A stretch of DNA of 64,000 bases from Mycobacterium asiaticum (lineage in GTDB: Bacteria > Actinomycetota > Actinomycetes > Mycobacteriales > Mycobacteriaceae): the NCBI RefSeq assembly GCF_001673635.1, contig NZ_LZMH01000082.1:1-64000 (forward strand), written 5' to 3'. This document shows, in pieces, positions 33,527 to 42,720 of this stretch (position 1 is its first letter; each line of letters starts with the position of its first letter). A program made the position numbers and the translations under genes. The notes beneath the pieces were generated by a model. The model saw only the letters and a program-made list of their open reading frames with translations. It did not search any database and was not told where the DNA came from.

Positions 33527-35071
33527 TCAGCGCCTCAGTCGCTCGATGAGTCGCTGCACGCTCTGGCCTATCGATCGCGGGACATGATCGGGATCCATCA
33601 GCTCGTTCTCCGCCAACGGGCTCGCTTCGTCGGCGATTGTCTCTTTGGTGAAGGGCTGCAACGTCTTACCGTGCGCGCGTAGTTCGTCGACCGTTTTCAG
33701 GAAAGACCGGTACCGGCGCAGCGCGTCCTCGAACTCGCCGACAGATACGCCCAGGTGCTCGGCGATCAATTCGTGGCGCATGTTGGTGATTTCCTGACGA
33801 ATCTCCTGCGCGCCGTCTGTCCTGCCGATGGCTTCGATAGCGACGTCGCACTCGCTGTCGAATCCCATCGACCGGTTGTTGAGATTCGACGACCCGATGC
33901 GCAACAACCGATCGTCGACGACCAGCACCTTGGAATGGACATAGATCGGCAGCCCGCCGTCGGTGACGGGGTAATAAATGCCCAGACGGTCATGATCGTC
34001 GGCGGCCCACAGCTCCTGGATCAGCAGATGCCTGGCGCTGTCCATGGCTTGCTGCTCGAGCGGACTTTCCGAACTCCGGGGCAGCACTATCACGATCTCG
34101 GGACCGTCGTCTTCGCGAAGACGGCCGGCAAGCGCCTCGACGAGGTCGCGAGAGGCCAGATACTGGTTCTCCAGATAGATCACGTCTCGCGCGGCCGCGA
34201 TCGCCGCGAAGTTGAGCGCCTCCACCTCGCGGACCTCGGCGCGATCCTCCAGCTCGGGCAGGGTGCGCGCGATTCCGACGTCGACCTTGCGCAGGGACGG
34301 CGCCAGCCCGCTCGGCCAGGCCACGTGCTTGGCTTCGACCGGCTCCAGCGTCTGACCGGTCGCGGTCTGCCACCGCTCGCGCGCCTGCTCACCGAGCGCG
34401 ACGGCAGCGGCGCCGTCGACCGCCAGGGCCACCTCGTGGCGAGGTCCATAGCCGCGGCCCAACGTCCGCCTGCCCCGGTTGGTGTGCGCATGCTCGCGGG
34501 TGTCCCACCGTTCGATGGTGAGGTCGAGACCGCCGCAGAATGCCACCGCCTCGTCGATCACCGCGATCTTCTGGTGATGTACCGCGCCGATCGGGTGGGC
34601 GCCGTCGACGGCGAACCGTATTCGCTTGCTGCTGAGACGATTCACCAGCGTCACCGGGGTCAGCCCGTACCAGATGCCGTCGAAGGCCGGTAGCAGTCGC
34701 AGATTGGATTTCAGTAGGTAAACCTCCAAAGTTGGCCGCTTCCAGAGCATCCAGTACAGGAAGGCGCCCAGCTGGTTGGGCCCCGGCAGCGTTTTGCTCC
34801 CGCGCTCGAACGCCATCCTGGCGTCTAAGTCCCAGGCGATCAACATGATTCGGTGTCGAGCCCGCAGCATCGCCGCCTTGACATGACGGAAATAGTCAGC
34901 GGCGTCGATGATGCCCGCGAACTGATCGGCCCGTACCACCCGCCAGCACGTCTGGCCGGGAATCAGAAGTCGGTCGTCGCCCACGCCGGCCTCAACCAGT
35001 CCGGCGGATCGGGGAGCGCATACTCGTGTGTCTACCCCGCTGCCGGTGGCCACGCAACGGCCCGTGCGCAC
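33527..35071 (-). CDS. Phospholipase D / cardiolipin synthase-like protein
   Basis: A 514-aa PLD-superfamily protein with two HKD motifs: HHQKIAVIDEAVAFCGGLD near residue 165 and VHSKVLVVDDRLLRIGSSNLN near 380. The pair forms one active site for phosphodiester transfer (phospholipid hydrolysis or head-group exchange). There is no clear signal peptide. Start is uncertain: GTG at 35071, or GTG at 34984, nearer to the conserved region (LLIPGQTCWRV). Divergent from the mycofactocin SDR gene. Confidence 0.88.
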   Translation of the reverse strand: MRTGRCVATGSGVDTRVCAPRSAGLVEAGVGDDRLLIPGQTCWRVVRADQFAGIIDAADYFRHVKAAMLRARHRIMLIAWDLDARMAFERGSKTLPGPNQLGAFLYWMLWKRPTLEVYLLKSNLRLLPAFDGIWYGLTPVTLVNRLSSKRIRFAVDGAHPIGAVHHQKIAVIDEAVAFCGGLDLTIERWDTREHAHTNRGRRTLGRGYGPRHEVALAVDGAAAVALGEQARERWQTATGQTLEPVEAKHVAWPSGLAPSLRKVDVGIARTLPELEDRAEVREVEALNFAAIAAARDVIYLENQYLASRDLVEALAGRLREDDGPEIVIVLPRSSESPLEQQAMDSARHLLIQELWAADDHDRLGIYYPVTDGGLPIYVHSKVLVVDDRLLRIGSSNLNNRSMGFDSECDVAIEAIGRTDGAQEIRQEITNMRHELIAEHLGVSVGEFEDALRRYRSFLKTVDELRAHGKTLQPFTKETIADEASPLAENELMDPDHVPRSIGQSVQRLIERLRR

Positions 35072-35113
35072 CCGTGTTTGACTTGGTGCGGATCATCCTG
35101 GCGAAAGGTAGCG

Positions 35114-35959
35114 ATGGCAGGCAATTCAGTCGGCAGAGTCGCCGGCAAGGTCGCATTCATCACCGGCGCGGCACGCGGCCAGGGTCGCGAACACGCGGTC
35201 CGGCTGGCTGAGGAGGGCGCCGACATCATCGCGGTGGATGTCTGCGAGGACATTGACGGCGTCGCCTACCCGGGGGCCACCGAGGACGACCTCGCGGACA
35301 CGGCCGCCCTGGTGGAAAAGTCGGGACGGCGCGTCGTCACCGCCAAGGCCGATGTGCGCAACCTGGACAGTCTCCGCGTCGCGCTCGAACAGGGGGTGGC
35401 CGCTCTGGGGGCGGTCGACATCGTCGTGGCCAACGCCGGAATCAGCGGCACCCCGGCGCCGGCGGCCCTGATCGAGAAATCCGCGTGGCAGACGATGCTG
35501 GACATCAACTTGACCGGCGTCTGGCAGACCGTGAAGGCGGCGCTACCACACATGACCAACGGGGGCGGATCGATCATCCTGGTCAGCTCGATGCTGGGTA
35601 TTCGCGGCGGCGGCTACATGGCCCACTATGCGTCGGCGAAACACGCCGTCGTGGGTCTGATGAATTCTTTGGCCAATGAACTTGCGCCGCAGTGGATCCG
35701 GGTGAACTCCATTCACCCGGGCAACATCCTGACGCCGATGCTGGACAACGAGTGGTTCTGCCGCACCATGCGGCCGGACCTCTCCGATCCGACCGTGCAC
35801 GATGCGGCCGAGATCATCGGCCAATTCCACCTGCTGCCCAAGCCACTGATCGAGGCACGCGCTGTCAGCAACGCCGTACTGTTCCTGGCCTCCGATGAGG
35901 CGCAGTACATCACCGGGGCGGCACTGCCCGTCGATGCCGGTGCCGTCGCGAAATTCTGA
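35114..35959 (+). CDS. Mycofactocin-coupled SDR oxidoreductase
   Basis: A 281-aa SDR. The nucleotide-binding loop TGAARGQGR is at about 17-25, with DVC after beta-2 and the extended YPGATEDDLADTAALVE insertion that marks the mycofactocin-coupled subgroup, whose bound NAD is not exchanged freely. The catalytic residues are Ser159, Tyr172 and Lys176. The ATG at 35114 is used; the upstream frame is antisense to the PLD gene. Six bases separate it from the NTF2-like gene, a likely partner. Alcohol dehydrogenation is the probable reaction. Confidence 0.9.
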   Translation: MAGNSVGRVAGKVAFITGAARGQGREHAVRLAEEGADIIAVDVCEDIDGVAYPGATEDDLADTAALVEKSGRRVVTAKADVRNLDSLRVALEQGVAALGAVDIVVANAGISGTPAPAALIEKSAWQTMLDINLTGVWQTVKAALPHMTNGGGSIILVSSMLGIRGGGYMAHYASAKHAVVGLMNSLANELAPQWIRVNSIHPGNILTPMLDNEWFCRTMRPDLSDPTVHDAAEIIGQFHLLPKPLIEARAVSNAVLFLASDEAQYITGAALPVDAGAVAKF

Positions 35960-35965
35960 AAAGCG

Positions 35966-36505
35966 ATGACAACGACCGATCCCATACCGCAGGAGATGAT
36001 CGACGAGTATCACCTCCGAAAGCTCGTTCATGCCTATTGCCGCGCCGTCGACCGTGGCGACATCGACGGACTCCGGAGTCTGTATCACCATGACGCGCTC
36101 GACAGTCACGGAGCATTCTCGACGGGCACCGCGGACCAATTCCTGCAGCAACTCAGCGCCTCCCGCCCCCACATCCGGATGATGCAGCACCACGTCACCA
36201 CGATGAACTTCGCGATCGCCGGGCAGCGGGCCGAAGGCGAGATCTACTCACTCGCGGTGCACACCCTGGCCGGGCGGAGCCGGGACGTCGATCTCATCAT
36301 CGGTGGCCGCTACCTGGACAAGTACGAGAAGCGCAGTGGCGCATGGAAGTTCACCGAGCGGACGATCGTGACGGACTGGGCGCGGGTGAGCGATCCCTCC
36401 GCAATGGACTCCAGCCACCCGATCACCAAGGACACGCTCAAGGGTGCGCTCGACGCGAATGATCCGTCCTATCGGTTCTTCGCGCTGCTCAATTCTGGCG
36501 ACTGA
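35966..36505 (+). CDS. NTF2/SnoaL-like protein
   Basis: A 179-aa NTF2-fold protein: helices HLRKLVHAYCRAVDRGDIDGLRSLY, then beta strands with HHVTTMNFAI, DLIIGGRYLDKYEKR and WKFTERTIVTDWARV. It belongs to the SnoaL-like polyketide cyclase / ring-hydroxylase small-subunit group. Tandem to the mycofactocin SDR, so probably co-transcribed. Its 3' end overlaps the convergent LLM gene by 17 bases. Confidence 0.87.
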   Translation: MTTTDPIPQEMIDEYHLRKLVHAYCRAVDRGDIDGLRSLYHHDALDSHGAFSTGTADQFLQQLSASRPHIRMMQHHVTTMNFAIAGQRAEGEIYSLAVHTLAGRSRDVDLIIGGRYLDKYEKRSGAWKFTERTIVTDWARVSDPSAMDSSHPITKDTLKGALDANDPSYRFFALLNSGD

Positions 36506-37370
36506 CCAACTCGTCGACGAACCGGTCGATGAACCCGTCCAGCGGCGCCGTGCCGACCGGCCGGATGACGAACTTCGTCAATCCGGCCTCCAGGTAGGCG
36601 TCGAGTTGCCGATGCAACGCGTCCCACCCGGCTGCCACCAGCTGACCGGGATCGACATCTGGGCGACGCCGACGCACCGCCGCGACCAGTTCCTCGGGCA
36701 GCTCTGCGTCGGCGACCGCCAACGAGATGCCGAAATGATCCGCATCGATACGCCGGCCCGCGTCCGCCGCGGCGCGTTCGATCGCCGCACGCCCCCGCGC
36801 CGCTTCTTCGGGGGTGAGAAAGCTGCCCAGCCAACCGTCGGCCAGGGCGCCGATACGGCGGAACGCCGCCGCCGAGGACCCGCCCAGCCAGATGTCCAGG
36901 GGCGGCACCGGCCGCGGCGCGACCGCGGCCCCACCCACCGTGAAGAACCTGCCGGCGTAGCTGGCCGAATCCTCAATCAGGGCTGCGCGCAACACCTTCA
37001 GCGACTCGTCGAACACCTCCGCCCGCTTGCCGTCCGGCACCACGAATACCTCACGTTCAGCGGGAATCGCCGACCGCAGCCCGAACGCCGGGAGCACCCG
37101 CTTGGGCGCCAGCGCCGCCAGCGAGGCCAGCGACTTGGCGACCAGCACCGGATGCCGACCCGGCAAGACCGCGACCGAAGTGCCGACTTTCAGTCGGGTG
37201 GTGCGCGCCAGGGCGTAGGCCATGCCCACCGTGGGATCCACCGCCGGGGTGTAGACAAGCTCGGAGAACCACAACGAGTCCACACCGCTGGATTCCAACC
37301 GGTCGACGATGTCGGCGAGCTGCCCGGGAGCGGTCTCCGCACCCAGTCCGATCCCGAATCGAATCTTCAC
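36489..37370 (-). CDS. LLM-class F420-dependent oxidoreductase
   Basis: A 293-aa luciferase-like protein. MKIRFGIGLG opens the barrel, SSGVDSLWFSELVYTP lies near 27-42, then RTTRLKVGTSVAVLPGRHP and LVAKSLASL. The start is decided by the RBS: AAGGAG (37377-37382, minus strand) abuts an ATG at 37376 but has ideal six-base spacing to the GTG at 37370. Last gene of the SRPBCC / TetR / LLM run. Confidence 0.85.
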   Translation of the reverse strand: MKIRFGIGLGAETAPGQLADIVDRLESSGVDSLWFSELVYTPAVDPTVGMAYALARTTRLKVGTSVAVLPGRHPVLVAKSLASLAALAPKRVLPAFGLRSAIPAEREVFVVPDGKRAEVFDESLKVLRAALIEDSASYAGRFFTVGGAAVAPRPVPPLDIWLGGSSAAAFRRIGALADGWLGSFLTPEEAARGRAAIERAAADAGRRIDADHFGISLAVADAELPEELVAAVRRRRPDVDPGQLVAAGWDALHRQLDAYLEAGLTKFVIRPVGTAPLDGFIDRFVDELVSRQN

Positions 37371-37419
37371 GCGCATCTCCTTACGTGTGGCTGCGAACCT
37401 ATTCAACGCAAGGAGGTGG

Positions 37420-37971
37420 CTATTTGCGTCCCGGTCGCCGCAGGAGATCGGCAAACACCTGCGCGGCGGCGCCCACCCCGCTGTCGTCGTCGGTGGCGAC
37501 CAGGTCGAGCAGCAAGCCGCGCGTGACCGCCAGGCCGAGGCGCACCAGCGCCGGGTTGTCCGTACCGCCGGCCGCCGTCTCCACCTCGGCCAGCCAGGTA
37601 TCCACCGCGCCCGGCACCATGCGGACGAAGGGCTCCTCGCCCTGGACGCCACGGGAGTAGCACTCGAAAAAGAGCCGTTCGAACGGCCTCAGGTCAGGAC
37701 GGCACAGCACCGTCCACATGGCGGTGAAAGCGTCGGCCGGCTCACCCGGCATGTCGGCCAGGATCGCCATCTGGCGACGTTCGACCTCCTCCACGATCGC
37801 AAGCAACAAGTCGTCGCGGGAGGTGAAGTGGTGCAGCAGCATGCGGTGGCTGGTGCCGACGGCGGCCGCCACATCGCGCAGCGACCGGTCCCCGATGCCG
37901 CCCGCGGCGAAGTCCGCGACGAGCGCGTCGAGCAGCTCCTGGCGCCGCTTGAGATCAGGAGTGCGGGCCAA
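37420..37971 (-). CDS. TetR-family transcriptional regulator
   Basis: A 183-aa TetR protein. HTH near residues 9-55 (RQELLDALVADFAAGGIGDR, then VGTSHRMLLHHFTSRDDLL). The start overlaps the SRPBCC gene end by 17 bases, so it is second in the operon. It probably binds the palindrome at 38397-38420 and regulates this operon and the divergent DUF2855 gene. Confidence 0.88.
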   Translation of the reverse strand: MARTPDLKRRQELLDALVADFAAGGIGDRSLRDVAAAVGTSHRMLLHHFTSRDDLLLAIVEEVERRQMAILADMPGEPADAFTAMWTVLCRPDLRPFERLFFECYSRGVQGEEPFVRMVPGAVDTWLAEVETAAGGTDNPALVRLGLAVTRGLLLDLVATDDDSGVGAAAQVFADLLRRPGRK

Positions 37972-38401
37972 GGGATTGCCGCGACCGCTCGCTGCGGGCC
38001 TTGAGGCCCTGCGCCTCCAGCTCCAGGTAGCGGCGAGTGGTGCGCAGCATGAGTCGGCCGACCAGGGCGCCCACCGGTCCCCGCTGGTCGAGCTCCTGAC
38101 TTACCAGCGTCCGTCCCTCCCCGACTGGTGTCACCGCATGACTGGCCGATGTGGTGCCGCCGGGGGAACGCTGCACCCAGGTCCACGAGACGCCCGGCAC
38201 CAATTCGCTTACCTCCCAGACGAGTTTGGGCATCCGCGGCTGCTTGATCTCGAAACGTCTGCCGACCGCCAGCGCGGACCCGTCCAGGCCGGCCAGGCGG
38301 GTGACCGAGGCGGTCCACTCCGGCCAGCGTTCGACATCGGTGAACACGTCCCATACCAAGGTTGCGGGTGCGTCGATCTCCACGCTGCTCTTCGTAATCA
38401 T
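37955..38401 (-). CDS. SRPBCC (START-like) protein
   Basis: About 148 aa with the helix-grip fold of the polyketide cyclase/START group: VEIDAPATLVWDVFTDVERWPEW, then WTWVQRSPGGTTSASHAVTP and LELEAQGLKARSER at the C-terminus. It should bind a hydrophobic ligand. Two possible ATGs are at 38410 and 38401; both lie inside the palindromic operator, so the mRNA is probably leaderless or very short-leadered. I chose 38401. First gene of the run with TetR and LLM. Confidence 0.82.
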   Translation of the reverse strand: MITKSSVEIDAPATLVWDVFTDVERWPEWTASVTRLAGLDGSALAVGRRFEIKQPRMPKLVWEVSELVPGVSWTWVQRSPGGTTSASHAVTPVGEGRTLVSQELDQRGPVGALVGRLMLRTTRRYLELEAQGLKARSERSRQSLGPHS

Positions 38402-38420
38402 GTACCGCATGGTACATGAT
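38397..38420. promoter_or_regulatory. Palindromic operator overlapping SRPBCC start
   Basis: ATCATGTACC-GCAT-GGTACATGAT, perfect 10-bp arms with a 4-base spacer, 30 bases upstream of the divergent DUF2855 gene. It is probably the site of the TetR at 37420-37971. Confidence 0.75.
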
Positions 38421-38449
38421 TAACTGGACGGACGGCTAGGCTGACGGCC

Positions 38450-39517
38450 ATGGATTTCGAGTTGAGCCGCACCGATCTGCATCAGACCCGCTTCCTTTCC
38501 GACGCCACGCCATCGGCGCAGGACGGCCAAGCTCTGCTTCGCGTCGAATCCTTTGGGCTGACCGCCAACAACATCACCTACGCCGTGTTCGGTGAAGCGA
38601 TGCGGTACTGGGACTTCTTCCCCGCCTCGGAGCCGGAGTGGGGCAAGCTCAACGTCTGGGGCTACGCCCACGTCGAGCAGTCGCGGCATCCCGATCTGGC
38701 CGACGGCATGCGGGTCTACGGCTACCTGCCGTGTGCCAGCCACCTGTTGGTTGTCCCGGACCGCATCAACGAAAAGGGCTTCGTCGACGCCGCGCCGCAC
38801 CGCGCCGCATTGCCCTCGGCCTACCAGGGATACCGCGACGTCCGAACCGATCCGGTCTATTCGGCTGACCGCGAAGCGGAGCACATCCTGTTTTTCCCGC
38901 TGTTTTTCACGTCGTTTCTCATCGACGACTTCGTCTCGGACGAAGGCTTTTTCGGGGCGGACACCATCGTCATCTCCAGCGCTTCGTCGAAGACCGCGAT
39001 CATCGCGGCTTACCTGCTCGCCAAGCGGCAGGGTATCCACGTCGCCGGTCTGACGTCGGCGGGCAACCGGGGTTTTGTCGAGGGACTCGGTATCTACGAC
39101 TCGGTTGTCCTGTATGACGACATCTCTGCGTTGCCAGGTGACCGTGCCGTCTACATCGACATCTCCGGTGACGGCGCGGTCCGCACCGCCGTGCATTCCC
39201 ACTACGGCGACCGCCTTGCCCACAGCTCCGCGGTCGGCATGACCCACTGGACGCAGATGGCGCACGACAGCGGTGAGCTCGCGGGACCGAAGCCCGTATT
39301 CTTCTTCGCCCCGGATCGCATCAAGAAGCGTGGCGCCGACTGGGGCACCGCCAAACTCGACGAGCAGGTCGCCCACGCGTGGGGTCCGTTCGCCGACTGG
39401 GCGTCGAAATGGCTACGGGTGGAGCGTATCTCTAGCCAGGACGAGATCCAGCGGGCCTACCTGGGACTGCTCGACGGGAAGGTGGACCCGACGGCCGGCA
39501 CCGTCGTGGAATTGTAG
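38450..39517 (+). CDS. DUF2855-family protein
   Basis: A 355-aa protein of the DUF2855 family, a distant MDR-like fold. LTANNITYAVFGEAMRYWDFFP lies near residues 36-57, WGYAHVEQSRHPDL near 69-82 and IVISSASSKTAIIAAYLLA near 177-195 (the nucleotide-binding loop region). Biochemistry is unknown; oxidoreductase activity is plausible. Followed 21 bases later by the DUF4345 gene. Confidence 0.87.
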   Translation: MDFELSRTDLHQTRFLSDATPSAQDGQALLRVESFGLTANNITYAVFGEAMRYWDFFPASEPEWGKLNVWGYAHVEQSRHPDLADGMRVYGYLPCASHLLVVPDRINEKGFVDAAPHRAALPSAYQGYRDVRTDPVYSADREAEHILFFPLFFTSFLIDDFVSDEGFFGADTIVISSASSKTAIIAAYLLAKRQGIHVAGLTSAGNRGFVEGLGIYDSVVLYDDISALPGDRAVYIDISGDGAVRTAVHSHYGDRLAHSSAVGMTHWTQMAHDSGELAGPKPVFFFAPDRIKKRGADWGTAKLDEQVAHAWGPFADWASKWLRVERISSQDEIQRAYLGLLDGKVDPTAGTVVEL

Positions 39518-39538
39518 AAGGACTTGTAGGAGGACGCG

Positions 39539-39904
39539 ATGACGCTCACCGTGCTCGTCGTGACCGCGGCGTTTTTTCTCGGCATGGGCGTCTACGCGCT
39601 CGCCGCGCCGGCCCGGATGATCGGGGTGTTCGGCATCGCCCTGCCCGAACGCACGTCGCGCTCCGAGGTGCGGGCCGTCTACGGCGGCTTCGGTTGTGCG
39701 ATCGCGGGTGTGCTGGCCTTCGCCGCCGTCGACTCGAGCTCCCGCAGCGGGATCATGTTGACCGTCGGACTGGCCTTGGGTGGCATGGCTGTCGGTCGGC
39801 TGGTGTCGGCCGCCATCGAAGGCCGAACCCCGTTCTATCCCAACTGGTTCTACTTCCTCGTCGAAACCGTCGCCGCCACCGCCCTGTTGCTCACCTCAAG
39901 CTAA
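39539..39904 (+). CDS. DUF4345-family small membrane protein
   Basis: A 121-aa protein with four membrane segments, starting TLTVLVVTAAFFLGMGVYAL, and the typical PARMIGVFGI, VRAVYGGFGCAIAG and NWFYFLVETVAATALLL segments. TAGGAGG lies about five bases before the ATG. It is probably co-transcribed with the DUF2855 gene. Function unknown. Confidence 0.82.
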   Translation: MTLTVLVVTAAFFLGMGVYALAAPARMIGVFGIALPERTSRSEVRAVYGGFGCAIAGVLAFAAVDSSSRSGIMLTVGLALGGMAVGRLVSAAIEGRTPFYPNWFYFLVETVAATALLLTSS

Positions 39905-40566
39905 CCCTCGGGCGAACTGCCGGGCCAGGGGTTGTCCCACCGGTCGGTCACCGCCACCTCCGACACCGGCTTGCGCCGGACCGGACGGTGTCCGCCTTTC
40001 GGCCAGCCCGCGGTGAGCAGCGCGGCGATCTGCCAGTCGTCGGGAATGCCTGCGACGGTTCGCAATTCGCTTTCGCACGAGGAGTGCCACAAGGTGATCG
40101 CCGCACCCAGTCCTTGCGCGCGGGCGGCGAGCAGGAAGTTCTGCACCGCGGGAAAGATCGAACCCCCCTGTTGGAGTTCGGAGGCCCCGGGCTGGGGGCG
40201 GATGCAGAACAGCACCAGCACGGGCGCCGCTCCCCCGGTCTGGGTGTGCTCGGCCACGGTGCGCAGCGCGCGCGACTTGGGGTCGTCTGCCCCGTCATCG
40301 GGCGCCGAGAGGTGGTAGAAGTCGGTCATCGCCTGCCAGGTCCGGTTTGCCCCGGCGGTCACGATCCCGCGGGCCGCGGCGGATTTGAGCACGACGAACT
40401 TCCACGGCTGCTGGTTGCCGCCGGACGGGGCCCAGGTGGCGGCCAGCAGACACCGCTCGAGCACATGGTCGGGAACGCGTTCGTCACGGTAGCGCCGCAC
40501 GGCGGAAGCGGTGCGCATGACGTCCCACAGATCGGCAGCCGTTGGCCGCCCCGACGCCGCAGTCAT
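39901..40566 (-). CDS. Nitroreductase-family flavoprotein
   Basis: A 221-aa FMN-dependent nitroreductase-fold protein: MRTASAVRRYRDERVPDHVL (FMN-phosphate binding near residues 17-36), WAPSGGNQQPWKFVVL and AAITLWHSS. The ATG overlaps the stop of the DapB-like gene (ATGA) so the two are coupled; it is the last gene of a FadE / DapB-like / nitroreductase run. The 3' end overlaps the convergent DUF4345 gene by four bases. Confidence 0.87.
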   Translation of the reverse strand: MTAASGRPTAADLWDVMRTASAVRRYRDERVPDHVLERCLLAATWAPSGGNQQPWKFVVLKSAAARGIVTAGANRTWQAMTDFYHLSAPDDGADDPKSRALRTVAEHTQTGGAAPVLVLFCIRPQPGASELQQGGSIFPAVQNFLLAARAQGLGAAITLWHSSCESELRTVAGIPDDWQIAALLTAGWPKGGHRPVRRKPVSEVAVTDRWDNPWPGSSPEG

Positions 40567-41675
40567 GCTTGTCGCAATCCCGGCAGGACCCCACGCCACT
40601 GAGCGCCGCGCACGGGACCGGTGACCAGTGGCAGGTCCAATGTGGACAGCAGTCCCGGTGGTGCGGCAATGACGGCGGGAATGGCGTTCAACTCACGCAT
40701 CACGGTCGCGTAGGTCAGGCCGCGCATATTGCTTCCGCGCCCGTGCATTTCGATGTCGACCGTGTAGGTGGGCAACCCGTCCACGATGACGCGATATCCG
40801 CCATGCGGGGAGGGATGCCGGGGCCAGTGCGGAGCTGAGCCTTCACCCATGCGAGTGAAGTGTTCGAGTACAACGCGCTCCTCGCCGTCGACGATGCCCG
40901 CGAGTTTGAACCGCATCCCGCCCATCGTTCCCGGCTCGATCCAGCCGGAGGCGACCTCGTAACGCTCTGTGGCAAGCCATTTTTCGATGGTCGCCTCGAC
41001 GCGGTCGAGCGGCAGTCCGAGGCCGTCGGCAACCAGGTGCACGATCGGCCCCCACAATGCGGTGAGCCGCTCGGTGTCGAAGAGCGGCGCCGGATGGTCA
41101 GGCGGATGGGCGAATCCCATGAAGTCGAACATGATGTCCGGCTGGTTGATCGGGCCGTAGTCGAGTATCTCCAGCATGGTGACCTTGTCGATACGGCTGC
41201 TGAAGCCGGTCATCGTCAGCGCGATGACATCGTTGGCCCAACCGGGATCCACCCCGCTGTTGAAGAAGCTGCTGTTGCCTTCCCGGCACGCGGCGGCCAA
41301 CAGGTCGACGGTTTCGCGGTCGGCAGCGGGCGGGTAACACATCGGCACCAGCGAGGTACACACCACGTGCTTGCCGGCGCGTAGGCAGCGTGCAATGTCC
41401 TGTGCCGCTTCGGGATAGCGATAGTCACCGGACGCGAAGTAGGCCACCACGTCAGCGTCACCGGCCAGCGCGGCTCCGATGTCGCGGGTGGCGACGACGC
41501 CGGTCGCCGGCATGCCGCACAGCTCGCCGGCGTCCTTGCCCTCTTTGGCCTCTGAATACACGACCACACCGCAAAGCTCCAGGCCCGGGTGCGCGATGAG
41601 GGCACGCAATGCACCGACCCCGACCTGCCCAGGGCCCCAGAGAATGACTCGCGGTTTACGATGTCCGTCGGCCAT
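40563..41675 (-). CDS. DapB-like NAD(P)-dependent dehydrogenase 2
   Basis: A 370-aa homologue of the protein at 14484-15557. Rossmann motif GPGQVGVGALRALI near residues 14-27, EAKEGKDAGELCG near 41-53, SGVDPGWANDVIALTM near 144-159 and APPGLLSTLDLPL near the end. The overlap with fadE upstream (20 bases) and with the nitroreductase suggests one transcript. The ATG at 41675 is chosen over a longer frame that runs into fadE. Confidence 0.82.
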   Translation of the reverse strand: MADGHRKPRVILWGPGQVGVGALRALIAHPGLELCGVVVYSEAKEGKDAGELCGMPATGVVATRDIGAALAGDADVVAYFASGDYRYPEAAQDIARCLRAGKHVVCTSLVPMCYPPAADRETVDLLAAACREGNSSFFNSGVDPGWANDVIALTMTGFSSRIDKVTMLEILDYGPINQPDIMFDFMGFAHPPDHPAPLFDTERLTALWGPIVHLVADGLGLPLDRVEATIEKWLATERYEVASGWIEPGTMGGMRFKLAGIVDGEERVVLEHFTRMGEGSAPHWPRHPSPHGGYRVIVDGLPTYTVDIEMHGRGSNMRGLTYATVMRELNAIPAVIAAPPGLLSTLDLPLVTGPVRGAQWRGVLPGLRQA

Positions 41676-42690
41676 GCACGCCCTTTCCGTAGCGGGCATC
41701 GGCAACACGATCCAGCGCGACGGCCGATTCGCCGTAAACCAATGCCCAGCCGCGGACTCGGCGGTAGTACAACTGGACATCGCATTCCATGCTGAACCCA
41801 TAGCCGCCGTGGATGTGCAGGCTGCGTCGTGTTGCGTCGCGCGCAGTCTCGTAGGCGAACGCGAACGCCATGGCCGCCAGTTGACACATGCGGTCGGGTT
41901 CATCGGTGTCGGCGCATGCCGCCCGCAGCGCGAGGAGCCGTGACCCGGCGGCGGCGGTCGCGCTGTCGGCCAACGGATGTGAAACTGCCTGAAAGGAGCC
42001 GATAGCGGCGCCGAATGCCTGGCGCTGCTTCGCGTAGTCGACCGCGAACTCCACTGCTCGGGCGGCCGCACCGGTCAGCGCCGCCGCGGTCAAGGTCAGC
42101 CACAGATCCAGTGCCGTACCGAACAGGTCGCTGGCCGACGCGCCCTCGGCGAGTAGGACGTAGTCGCCGTCAATCGCAATGTCCGCCAACGGCAACGATC
42201 CAAGATTCTCGATAGGGGTCCGGTTGTCCCGCAGTGGGACCGCCAACAATTGCCCGTCCACCATTGCGATCACCCAGTCCGCGACCGCACCGGCCGGGAC
42301 CAGCCGCAGACACCGGTGGCGACCGGCGTGCGGGGCGAACGTCACCAGCCGATCGCCTGCCAGCACCGGACCGAGCAACTCGTTGCCCACTCCACCACAA
42401 TCTCCAAGTAACCGGGCGGCCACCTGTGCTTCGATCAGCGGAGCCGACGCCACCGCCCGACCGAATTGCTCGGCGATAAGAGTCAGGTCCAGTACCGATG
42501 CGCCCGCCCCGCCGTCAGCCTCCGCAACGGCCATCTCGACGGCACCCGTGTCCACCAACGCGTTCCACAGGTCGGGATCGAAACCCAGCGGCTCCGCCGC
42601 ACGCACGCGGGCAGCGGTCGACTCGCGCGCGAACAGCGCGGCGAAGGATTCCACCAACTGCCGCTGTTCGCCGGACAGGCTCAGATCCAC
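41656..42690 (-). CDS. Acyl-CoA dehydrogenase (short FadE27-like type)
   Basis: A 344-aa acyl-CoA dehydrogenase-fold protein. It lacks the canonical FAD loop of full-size members and ends in HIHGGYGFSMECDVQLYYRR, as in the smaller partners of heteromeric mycobacterial FadE pairs (FadE27 type). VDYAKQRQAFGAAIGSFQA is well conserved. It may pair with the FadE26-like protein at 44270-45427. First gene of the run with the DapB-like and nitroreductase genes; an operator-like motif is 31 bases upstream. Confidence 0.85.
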   Translation of the reverse strand: MDLSLSGEQRQLVESFAALFARESTAARVRAAEPLGFDPDLWNALVDTGAVEMAVAEADGGAGASVLDLTLIAEQFGRAVASAPLIEAQVAARLLGDCGGVGNELLGPVLAGDRLVTFAPHAGRHRCLRLVPAGAVADWVIAMVDGQLLAVPLRDNRTPIENLGSLPLADIAIDGDYVLLAEGASASDLFGTALDLWLTLTAAALTGAAARAVEFAVDYAKQRQAFGAAIGSFQAVSHPLADSATAAAGSRLLALRAACADTDEPDRMCQLAAMAFAFAYETARDATRRSLHIHGGYGFSMECDVQLYYRRVRGWALVYGESAVALDRVADARYGKGVHGRRTS

Positions 42691-42720
42691 CGGTGTCCAT
42701 TCCTTGAGCGGATATGCTCG

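Noticed and set aside
33755..34693. 312-aa plus-strand open frame
   Set aside because: Antisense to the phospholipase D gene, which has both HKD motifs.
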